64,000 bases of DNA from Clavibacter michiganensis subsp. tessellarius (GTDB lineage Bacteria; Actinomycetota; Actinomycetes; Actinomycetales; Microbacteriaceae): the NCBI RefSeq assembly GCF_021922985.1, contig NZ_CP040788.1:1798001-1862000 (forward strand), in the 5' to 3' direction. The notes under the pieces are model-generated. The model ran no database searches. It had not been told where the DNA came from and was given only the letters and a program-made list of their open reading frames with translations. Both the position numbers and the translations under genes were made by a program. Shown piece after piece: positions 54,895 to 61,776 of this stretch (within the stretch, counting starts at the first letter, position 1; each line of letters starts with the position of its first letter).

Positions 54895-55977
54895 GTGACG
54901 CCGGTGAGCCGGGACCTGGGAGCGGACGACCTCCCCGACCTCGTCGCCGGGCTGATGCTGCTGGGCTCCGGCGGCGGCGGCGACCCGCGGATCCTGGCGG
55001 CGGCCACCGCGCGGCAGCTCGCCACGGCCCCGGTGCGCGGCATCGGGCTCGACGACCTCGACCCGGACGACCTCGTGGTGCCGGTGGGCTACATCGGATC
55101 CACGTCGGTGCTCCGCGAGAAGCTGCCGTCCGGCACCGAGCTGCCCGAGGCGGTGCAGGCGCTCACCCGCTGGACGGGCACCCCGCCCGCGGCGCTCATG
55201 CCGCTCGAGATGGCGGGCGTCAACGGGCTCGCGCCGCTCGCGGCGGCGTCGATGACCGGCCTCCCGCTCCTCGACGCCGACCTCATGGGGCGCGCGTTCC
55301 CCCGCATCGACCAGTCGAGCCTCGTCGTCTCCGGCCGCGCCATCTCGCCGTGCGCCGCCGCCGAGCCGGGCGGACGCACCCTGCTGCTCGACGGCGTCAG
55401 CCCCTCGGAGGTGGAGAGCCTGCTGCGGCTCGCGATCGCGCACTCCTCCGGCTGGGCCGCGCTCGCCCTGCCGCCGCAGCGCGCCGCCGACCTCCGCGCG
55501 ACGGCGATCCCGGGCACCGCCGAGCGGGCCCTGCGGCTCGGGCGTGCCCTGCGCGCGGCGGACGACGCCGCCACGCCTGCCGGCCTCGCCCAGTCGCTGG
55601 GCGGCACGCTCCTCGGGCACGGCCGCGTCGCCGACGTCGTCACCTCGCCGCGCCGCGGCCGCTTCGACGTCACGACCGTGAGCGTCGTGGACGAGCGGAG
55701 CGGCGCGATCCTCCGGCTCGAGGCCGAGAACGAGTTCGTCGTCGCGCTCGCGGACGGCGTCCCCGTGGCGGCGGCGCCCGACCTCATCGCCGTCATCGCC
55801 GTTCCGGGCCTCTCCATGGCGGGCGCCCACGCGCTCCTCGTCGACGCCGTGCGGCCGGGCGCGAAGGTCGCCGTCGTCGCGCTGGAGGCCCCCGCCTGGT
55901 GGACGGCCACGGACGCGCGCCGGGCCGCGGTCTCCCCCGCCTCCTTCGGCTTCGACGCCCCCGAGGTGCCCGCGTGA
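54895..55977 (+). CDS. DUF917 protein, copy 2
   Basis: A 360-residue paralogue of the preceding protein. It shares the loop LLGSGGGGDPRILAAAT, the block EMAGVNGLAPLAAASMTGLPLLDADLMGRAFPRI and ENEFVVAL, but overall is well diverged, so the two may form a heteromer or act on successive intermediates (inference). GTG 54895 is used; GTG 54904 is also possible, and neither has a good Shine-Dalgarno. Its TGA overlaps the regulator's GTG within GTGA. Confidence 0.85.
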   Translation: MTPVSRDLGADDLPDLVAGLMLLGSGGGGDPRILAAATARQLATAPVRGIGLDDLDPDDLVVPVGYIGSTSVLREKLPSGTELPEAVQALTRWTGTPPAALMPLEMAGVNGLAPLAAASMTGLPLLDADLMGRAFPRIDQSSLVVSGRAISPCAAAEPGGRTLLLDGVSPSEVESLLRLAIAHSSGWAALALPPQRAADLRATAIPGTAERALRLGRALRAADDAATPAGLAQSLGGTLLGHGRVADVVTSPRRGRFDVTTVSVVDERSGAILRLEAENEFVVALADGVPVAAAPDLIAVIAVPGLSMAGAHALLVDAVRPGAKVAVVALEAPAWWTATDARRAAVSPASFGFDAPEVPA

Positions 55978-57515
55978 TCCGCCCGGTCGCGCTCTCCGCG
56001 CTGCTCGACCACGCGTCGCTCGCCGACGTGCGCCGCCTGGCCGGATCCGCGGACCCGGCCGTGACGCGCGTCCAGGGCGCGCTGATGGACGCCCCCGCCG
56101 ACGAGCCGCTCCCCGACGGCACGGATGTGCTCGTCGTCCTCGACCGCGCCCCGCGCACCACCTGGCGCTTCGACGCCCGGCTGCGGCGCCTCGCCGACCG
56201 CGGCGTGTCCGTCGTCGTGCTCGACGCCGCCGTCGCCGTGGATCCCGCTACGGCCCTCCTCGCGGCACGGCTCGGCGTCGTCGTCCTGGCCTGCGACGAC
56301 GCGTGGGCCACCTCGCTCGCCCTGCACGACCGGCTCGGCGACGCCCGCTCCGCCGCGGGCCGGGCCGCGCTCGACGCCGTCTCGGCGCTCGCGGACACCG
56401 ACCGGGATCCCGCCGACGCCCTCGCCGCCGCCGCCGCGCTCCTCGGCCGCCCGGCGCTCCTCGTCGACTCCTCCGGCCGCGTCCTCGCACCCGAGGGCGC
56501 CGTGTCCTCCCCGGATGCGCGGGCCGCCGTCGCCGCGGGGCTCCCCGGGCACGTCGACGCGCGTCCCGTCGGCGAGCGCGGCACCCTGGTCAGCGCCCGC
56601 GTCGACTCGGGGCTGGTCGCGCCCAGCTGGCTGGTGGTGGAGGTGCCCGGGTCCGTGCCCGCGGAGGTGGACGCCGTGGCCGGCGCCCTGCCCGTCGTCG
56701 CGCTCGCGCTCGGTCACCGGCTGTCGCTGCGGCGCGTGGTCGACGAGCGCGAGGCCCGCTGGCGCATCGCGCTGCTCGGCGAGCTGCTGGAGGCGGGGGA
56801 CGCGCCCGGCGCCGGGCTCCTGCGCCGCGCCCTCGAGCTGGGCTGGCGCGTCGAGGGCTGGCACATGGGGATCCGCGTCGTCGCGCGCCAGGACCCGGAC
56901 ACCGTCGGCCGCCGCTACGAGGTCATCGAGGCGCTCGCGGCGGAGGGCCTCGACGTGGGCGTGGTCGAGCAGGGCGACGGCTGGGCGGCGTGGATCACGT
57001 TCGACCTCGAACCCGACGTCCCCGCGGCGCAGGAGGCCGCGCGCGCGGTGCGGCGGGCGCAGCAGCGGTGGGACGACGACCTGCCGAGCGCGGTCGGCGT
57101 CGGCCGCGTGCACCACGGCCCGGCGGGGATCGCGCGCTCGCTCACGGAGGCCGCGGACGCGGCGCGCCTCGCCGCCTCCCGGCCGCAGTCCGGCCGCTTC
57201 CTCCACGTCGACCGCCTGGGCCTCGCGCAGCTGCTCCTCGCCTGGACCCAGACGGACACCTTCCAGCCGGCCGCGCTCGAGCTGCTCGCCCCGCTGCGCC
57301 CCCCGACCGCGGGCGACCTCCTCGCCACCCTCGCCACCTACCTCGACGCCGAGTCCTCGGTCGCCGAGACCGCCTCGATCCTGGCGGTGCACCGCAACAC
57401 CGTGGCCGAGCGGATCCAGCGCGTGCAGCGCATCCTCCAGGTCGACCTCGCCGACGCCGAGACGCGCCTCGCCCTCCACCTCGCCTGCCGCACGGTGCTC
57501 GCGGCGGAGGGCTAG
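55974..57515 (+). CDS. PucR-family transcriptional regulator
   Basis: A 513-residue regulator. The N-terminal PucR domain (residues 1-130) is a purine-catabolism-type sensor, a middle GGDEF-like/CdaR region follows, and the C-terminal helix-turn-helix is ETASILAVHRNTVAERIQRVQRIL near residues 460-485. PucR proteins control purine, allantoin or related nitrogen-compound use. It is translationally coupled to the upstream DUF917 gene, so it is likely the pathway-specific regulator of the operon and may be autoregulated. Confidence 0.93.
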   Translation: MIRPVALSALLDHASLADVRRLAGSADPAVTRVQGALMDAPADEPLPDGTDVLVVLDRAPRTTWRFDARLRRLADRGVSVVVLDAAVAVDPATALLAARLGVVVLACDDAWATSLALHDRLGDARSAAGRAALDAVSALADTDRDPADALAAAAALLGRPALLVDSSGRVLAPEGAVSSPDARAAVAAGLPGHVDARPVGERGTLVSARVDSGLVAPSWLVVEVPGSVPAEVDAVAGALPVVALALGHRLSLRRVVDEREARWRIALLGELLEAGDAPGAGLLRRALELGWRVEGWHMGIRVVARQDPDTVGRRYEVIEALAAEGLDVGVVEQGDGWAAWITFDLEPDVPAAQEAARAVRRAQQRWDDDLPSAVGVGRVHHGPAGIARSLTEAADAARLAASRPQSGRFLHVDRLGLAQLLLAWTQTDTFQPAALELLAPLRPPTAGDLLATLATYLDAESSVAETASILAVHRNTVAERIQRVQRILQVDLADAETRLALHLACRTVLAAEG

Positions 57516-57673
57516 GGTCGATTCCCTGTGGATGCTCACCAGCTCCGCCCAGCCACCGCGCCTACCGTCGATCGCACCGCCTGATCGCCGCACGCGCGGC
57601 GCGGCGCACCCCGGCCCGACGCAGGTGCGCCAGGGCTCCTCCATCCCCCGACATGCACGAGAGGCACGCGCCC

Positions 57674-58456
57674 ATGACCGACACCACCCGCACGATCCCC
57701 TGGGACGGCAGCCTCGACGAGCGCGCCGCCGCCGCGATCGAGGCCCCCGGCGGGCTCGTCGTCGCCGCCACCAAGGTCGGCTACATCCTCATGACCACCG
57801 ACGGCGCCGGCCTCGAGCGCAAGTTCGACGCGAAGCAGCGCAACCGCGACAAGCCGGGCGTGGTCCTCTGCACGAGCATCGAGCAGCTGCAGCAGCTCGC
57901 CGTGCTCAACGACGAGATCCTCGCCTTCTACCAGGAGCACTGGGACGCCGACGTGCTCCTCGGCTGCATCCTCCCCTGGCGCGAGGACGCGAAGCACCTG
58001 CTGCCCGACGAGACGGCGGCCCAGCTCGCCATGGACCGCCGCGGCACGAGCTGCTTCGTGATCCGCTTCGGCCGTCCCGCGGAGCAGCTCGCCGAGCACC
58101 TGTGGGCGAGCGGGCGCCTCGCGTTCGCCAGCTCTGCCAACCCGTCCGGCAAGGGCAACCGCGGTCGCGTCGAGGGCATCGGCGAGCGCATCGAGCAGCA
58201 GGCCGACGTCATCGTCGCGGCCGACGAGTACGTCGCCTCCATCCAGCCGGGTCTCGACGAGACGAGCCGGCACGAGCAGGGCGTCATGGTCTCGATGGTC
58301 GACGCGTCCGGCGCGCTCGTCCCCGAGCAGCGCGGCGAGCGGTCCGTCACGCCGAGCCCCACGCTCATCCGCCGCGGGCTCGCGGTCGACGTCATCATGT
58401 CGGCGCTCGCCCGGTCGTTCCCGTCGTGGGACTACCGCCACGGCGAGTACTACTGA
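57674..58456 (+). CDS. YrdC/Sua5-like (YciO) domain protein
   Basis: A 260-residue protein with the YrdC fold. The C-terminal half has SSANPSGKGN, typical of the family, and KQRNRDKPGVVLC resembles the KxRp..kP motif. The usual substrate loop PTETVYGL is replaced by ATKVGYILMT, so this is unlikely to be the essential TsaC that makes threonylcarbamoyl-AMP; it is better seen as a diverged YciO/Sua5-like enzyme. ATG 57674 is used with a GAGAGG upstream; an ATG seven codons earlier is possible. A perfect hairpin follows. Confidence 0.85.
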   Translation: MTDTTRTIPWDGSLDERAAAAIEAPGGLVVAATKVGYILMTTDGAGLERKFDAKQRNRDKPGVVLCTSIEQLQQLAVLNDEILAFYQEHWDADVLLGCILPWREDAKHLLPDETAAQLAMDRRGTSCFVIRFGRPAEQLAEHLWASGRLAFASSANPSGKGNRGRVEGIGERIEQQADVIVAADEYVASIQPGLDETSRHEQGVMVSMVDASGALVPEQRGERSVTPSPTLIRRGLAVDVIMSALARSFPSWDYRHGEYY

Positions 58457-58481
58457 TCCCGCATCGCCGTCGGATCGGCGT

Positions 58482-58516
58482 CGAGGGCCCGCGGAGCGCG
58501 TCTCCGCGGGCCCTCG
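58482..58516 (+). terminator. Terminator after the YrdC-like gene
   Basis: Perfect 15-bp arms CGAGGGCCCGCGGAG and CTCCGCGGGCCCTCG with a 5-base loop, 25 bp after the stop. Confidence 0.8.
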
Positions 58517-58822
58517 CGCGTCCGGCCGGCCGCGTGGGACCCGGAGCGACGGGACCGCGGATCCGTTGCGGGACGCATCAAATTCCTCACATTCCGAAAA
58601 TAAGCGGCGAGAACGCGGGAGCGGTCGTCCGCGGCGTCCCGGAAACGGCCGGGTCGCGCAGACCGGACGGGTCCGGAATGCGAATGCGGGGGCCGGCAGC
58701 CGCGCATATCACGTAATCGGGGAGCGGATCGCCCGTCACGTTTCGGAATTCCCGTCGTGAACGGGTATCGTGTGGAACTCAGGCATCGTGAGGATGCATC
58801 ATCCGCAAGGAAAGGAATGGAC
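58517..58822 (+). promoter_or_regulatory. AT-richer promoter region of lsr2
   Basis: About 300 bases without a gene and with lower GC than the surroundings. Blocks such as AAATTCCTCACATTCCGAAAATAA near 58580 and CATATCACGTAATC near 58705 stand out. ATTCCGAAA near 58591 recurs inverted as TTTCGGAAT near 58741. TATCGT near 58767 is a possible -10. Lsr2 binds AT-rich DNA and commonly autoregulates, so this may be its own target (inference). Confidence 0.45.
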
Positions 58823-59173
58823 GTGGCTCGCAAGGTTGTCACCACGCTCGTCGACGACATCGACGGCGTCGTCATCGATGAGGGAAAGGGCGAGACCGTC
58901 CCCTTCGCACTCGACGGCGTGAACTACGAGATCGATCTGAGCGACGCGAACGCCGCGAAGCTCCGTGAGGCGCTGGACACATACGTCGACCGCGCACGCC
59001 GCGTCGGCCGCGCCTCCTCCGGGCGCTCCTCCAGCCCGCGTCGCTCGTCCTCGAGCGCGCCCAAGGAGGACCTCGGCGCCGCCCGCGAATGGCTGCGCGC
59101 GCACGGCCACAAGGTCTCCGAGCGCGGCCGCATCTCGGCCGATCTGCTCGAGGAGTACCGCTCCAACAAGTAG
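58823..59173 (+). CDS. lsr2: Lsr2-type nucleoid-associated xenogeneic silencer
   Basis: A 116-residue protein. It has an N-terminal dimerisation domain (ARKVVTTLVDDIDG and VNYEIDLSDANAAKLREALD) and a Ser/Arg-rich linker. The C-terminal DNA-binding domain has AREWLRAHGHKVSERGRIS, including the RGR AT-hook-like motif that inserts into the minor groove of AT-rich DNA. It bridges DNA and silences horizontally acquired genes (family knowledge). GTG 58823 is chosen because it gives the canonical MARKVV start, with AAGGA seven bases upstream; an ATG two codons earlier would leave no spacing. The gene is single and followed by a perfect hairpin. Confidence 0.95.
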   Translation: MARKVVTTLVDDIDGVVIDEGKGETVPFALDGVNYEIDLSDANAAKLREALDTYVDRARRVGRASSGRSSSPRRSSSSAPKEDLGAAREWLRAHGHKVSERGRISADLLEEYRSNK

Positions 59174-59209
59174 TCGCACCGCTTCCCGCGCCCGGCGCGG
59201 AATGCATCC

Positions 59210-59243
59210 GAGAGGGCCGATCCGCATGCGGATCGGCCCTCTC
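59210..59243. terminator. Terminator after lsr2
   Basis: A 34-bp perfect palindrome: arms GAGAGGGCCGATCCG and CGGATCGGCCCTCTC with a CATG centre. Confidence 0.8.
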
Positions 59244-59396
59244 CGCGTTCACGCCGGACTCATGTAATGAATGGCCCCCGCGCCGCGCCCGTGGGCATCC
59301 GGCGCCGCGGCGCGCCGGGTGTCACGCGCCGGTCACGCCGATGTCGCGGCCATGTCGCGCACCTGCGAGCACGCTCGCTCCCGAACAAGGAGCACC

Positions 59397-60707
59397 GTGC
59401 CGAATCACCTCGCATCACCCGGGTCCGCCGTACCCGCCACCCGAACCACCCGCCCCCGACGCCCGCTGCGCGCGCGTCTCGTCGCCGCCGGCGGAGCCGC
59501 CCTCATCGCCCTCGTGGCCGTGGTCGGCATCGGAGTCGGCGTCGGCAGCTCCCTCGACTCCGCGTCGGCCGCCACCGCGACCGCGGTCCAGCAGTGCGAC
59601 GGGCTCTCCAACGTGGGCGGCCAGCAGGTCACCTGCTCGGTCACCGTCGTGAACAACCTGAACGTGGCCACCGGCAACGGCTCGTCCACCGTCACCACCG
59701 TCATCTGCGTCGGCGCCGCGAACACCGCCGGCACCTGCACCACGGACGTGCAGCGCGCGCAGACGATCGTCACCTCGGTCGACCAGTGCAACGGATCCGG
59801 GAACGGCGGCGGCGGCGAGGTCGACTGCACCGTGAACGTCACGAACAACATCACCGGCACGAGCACCACCACGCCGGCGACGGTCAACCAGTGCATCGGC
59901 GCGGGACAGGGCGGCGGCGCGAACGCCGTCAACTGCTCCCCGGTCGCCAGCACCACGAACGCCGACATCACCCAGTGCAACCAGTCCGGCAACGGCGGCG
60001 GCGGGGCCGGTCGCGTGACCTGCACCGTGCCGACCTCCACGACCAGCACCGCCCTCGTGGTGCAGGTCGACCAGTGCATCGGCTCCGGCAACGGCGGCGG
60101 CGCGACCGTCACCTGCTCGGCCCGCATCCGCAACTTCGTGACCGCCGTCGTCACGCCGACCGTGACGCCCACCGTGGCGCCTACGGTCGCGCCGACCACA
60201 TCGCCCACCGTGGCCCCGACGACGTCGCCCACCGTGGCGCCGACCGTCGCTCCCACCCCGACGCCGACCCCGACGCCGACGGCCACCGCGCCCACCCCGA
60301 CGCCCACGGCCACCGCGCCCACCCCGACGCCGACCGCCACCGCACCGACGCCGACGCCCACCGCACCCACGCCCACCGCGACCGCACCGACCCCGACCGC
60401 GACGGCCCCCACGCCGACCGCGACCGCACCGACGCCCACCGCGACGGCCCCGACCCCGACGGCGACGGCTCCCACGCCCACCGCCACGACGGGCACCCCG
60501 ACGCCGACGGCCGGCACCCCGACCGCGACGCCGAGCGCCACGCGCACGCCGGTCACGCCGATCGTCCCGGGCGGCACCACGCCGGGCGGGAACCTCCCCG
60601 TCACCGGCTACGACCCGACGCCCACCATCGGCTGGGGCCTCGCCGCCCTGGTCCTCGGCGCCATGGGCCTCGGCATCCACGCACGACGGAGGACCGCGAA
60701 GGCCTAG
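59397..60707 (+). CDS. LPxTG surface protein with Cys/Gly repeats and a Pro-Thr stalk
   Basis: A 436-residue cell-surface protein. It starts with GTG after a perfect AAGGAG. A signal peptide (LVAAGGAALIALVAVVGIGVGVG) ends near residue 55. Five degenerate repeats follow, each with QC, a Gly/Asn-rich turn and a second Cys (for example QCNGSGNGGGGEVDC), about 35-45 residues apart, so each may form a disulfide loop. About 130 residues of TP/TPTA/VAPT repeats form an extended stalk. The C-terminal sorting signal is LPVTG, a hydrophobic helix and RRRTAKA, a sortase substrate. Adhesin-like function is inference. A terminator follows. Confidence 0.88.
   Translation: MPNHLASPGSAVPATRTTRPRRPLRARLVAAGGAALIALVAVVGIGVGVGSSLDSASAATATAVQQCDGLSNVGGQQVTCSVTVVNNLNVATGNGSSTVTTVICVGAANTAGTCTTDVQRAQTIVTSVDQCNGSGNGGGGEVDCTVNVTNNITGTSTTTPATVNQCIGAGQGGGANAVNCSPVASTTNADITQCNQSGNGGGGAGRVTCTVPTSTTSTALVVQVDQCIGSGNGGGATVTCSARIRNFVTAVVTPTVTPTVAPTVAPTTSPTVAPTTSPTVAPTVAPTPTPTPTPTATAPTPTPTATAPTPTPTATAPTPTPTAPTPTATAPTPTATAPTPTATAPTPTATAPTPTATAPTPTATTGTPTPTAGTPTATPSATRTPVTPIVPGGTTPGGNLPVTGYDPTPTIGWGLAALVLGAMGLGIHARRRTAKA
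60155..60545 (+). repeat. Pro-Thr coding tandem repeat
   Basis: Imperfect repeats of ACGCCCACC-, CCGACC- and GCGACC-type codons (about 12-18-nt units reading TPTA, TAPT and VAPT) encode the stalk. Likely variable in copy number between strains. Confidence 0.75.
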
Positions 60708-60722
60708 CCCCTCGCGCTCACC

Positions 60723-60762
60723 CGTCGCCCCGCCCGTCGATCCCTCGACGGGCGGGGCGACG
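60723..60762 (+). terminator. Terminator after the LPxTG protein
   Basis: Perfect 18-bp arms CGTCGCCCCGCCCGTCGA and TCGACGGGCGGGGCGACG with a 4-base loop (TCCC). Confidence 0.85.
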
Positions 60763-60837
60763 CTCCTAGCCCCAAAAGCACCTACATATTCGGCTTTCGT
60801 CGTCGAACGGATACGTTGACGACGACGGAGGTTCCCG

Positions 60838-60951
60838 ATGCACCATCACGCGCACGACGGACGCACCCTCGTCGAGCGCCCTGATCCCCTGGCACCGACC
60901 GGGCCCGCCGCTCCCGTCGCCTCTCCCCCCGAGGCCGGAGCCGTCCGGTGA
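60838..60951 (+). CDS. 37-aa micro-ORF coupled to the SARP regulator
   Basis: The peptide starts MHHHAHDGRTL and continues Pro/Ala-rich to EAGAVR. GGAGGT lies a few bases before its ATG, a textbook Shine-Dalgarno, and its TGA overlaps the regulator's GTG start within GTGA. The regulator has no independent Shine-Dalgarno, so its translation probably depends on this ORF. It may be only a translational leader, or a histidine-rich peptide with its own role. No homologue was recognised. Confidence 0.6.
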   Translation: MHHHAHDGRTLVERPDPLAPTGPAAPVASPPEAGAVR

Positions 60952-61721
60952 TCCGCGTGGACCTGCTCGGCGGGTTCCACGTCTCCGGCCTCGCCGCGCC
61001 GTCATCCGAGATGCAGGGCACGGCCGCCGTCGTCCCGCCGGCCACCGCGATGTCCGACGGCACGCAGCGCCTCATCGCCGCCCTCGCGCTCCGCACGCGC
61101 CCCGCCGACCGCGGCGCGCTCGCGGCCGAGCTGTGGCCGGAGGCCCGCGACGGCCGCGCCGCCTCCAGCCTCCGCTCCGCCGTCGCGCGCCTCGGCGACG
61201 CCGGCCGTGAGATCGTGGAGACGACGCCCGGCGGGCTCCTCCTCCGCGACGACGTCCGGGTCGACCTGCGCGTCGCGCGCGTCACCGCGGCCCGGCTCCT
61301 CGAGCCCCGGATCGTCGACCCGGACGACGCGGACCTCGCCCCGGACGCCGTCGCGCTCTTCGGCGCGCCCCTCCTGCCCGACTGGTTCGACGGCTGGCTG
61401 GAGACCGCGGCCGACGAGTGGCGGCACCTCCGCGTCAACGCCCTGGAGGCGCAGTCCGACGCCCTCCGCGCGCGCGGCCGGCTCCACGAGGCGGCCCAGG
61501 CGGCCCGCCGGGCGATCGAGGTGGATCCGCTCCGCGAGACCGCCCAGCGCTGCCTCATCTCCGTGCACCTCGCCGCCGGCAACCAGTCGGATGCGCTGCA
61601 GGCCTACGGCGCGTACCGGACCCGGCTCGAGCGCGAGGTGGGGCTCGCGCCGACGGCGATGCTCTCCGACCTCATCTCCGGGATGCACCAGCGCTCGCGG
61701 GCCCTCGACCGCACCGGCTGA
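60948..61721 (+). CDS. SARP/BTAD-type transcriptional regulator
   Basis: A 257-residue regulator of the AfsR/SARP type. Residues 1-105 are an OmpR-like winged-helix DNA-binding domain (IRVDLLGGFHVSG; RGALAAELWPEARDGRAASSLRSAVARL). Residues 110-250 are the bacterial transcriptional-activation domain, made of TPR-like helices (NALEAQSDALRARGRLHEAAQAARRAIEVDPLRETA; YGAYRTRLEREVGLAP). Stand-alone SARPs usually activate neighbouring secondary-metabolite or surface genes by binding direct repeats near -35. No biosynthetic cluster is adjacent here; the LPxTG gene upstream is a possible target (inference). Confidence 0.88.
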   Translation: MIRVDLLGGFHVSGLAAPSSEMQGTAAVVPPATAMSDGTQRLIAALALRTRPADRGALAAELWPEARDGRAASSLRSAVARLGDAGREIVETTPGGLLLRDDVRVDLRVARVTAARLLEPRIVDPDDADLAPDAVALFGAPLLPDWFDGWLETAADEWRHLRVNALEAQSDALRARGRLHEAAQAARRAIEVDPLRETAQRCLISVHLAAGNQSDALQAYGAYRTRLEREVGLAPTAMLSDLISGMHQRSRALDRTG

Positions 61722-61776
61722 TCCGGACCAGACGGACGCCGGGGCGCGAGGAACGCGGCCTGACGACGCCGCCGGG

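Noticed and set aside
57674..58456. Essential TsaC (threonylcarbamoyl-AMP synthase)
   Set aside because: The substrate loop PTETVYGL is replaced by ATKVGYIL; kept only as a YrdC-like protein.
60155..60545. Possible CRISPR or minisatellite array
   Set aside because: The repeats are in-frame Pro-Thr codons of a surface protein, with no constant-length spacers.
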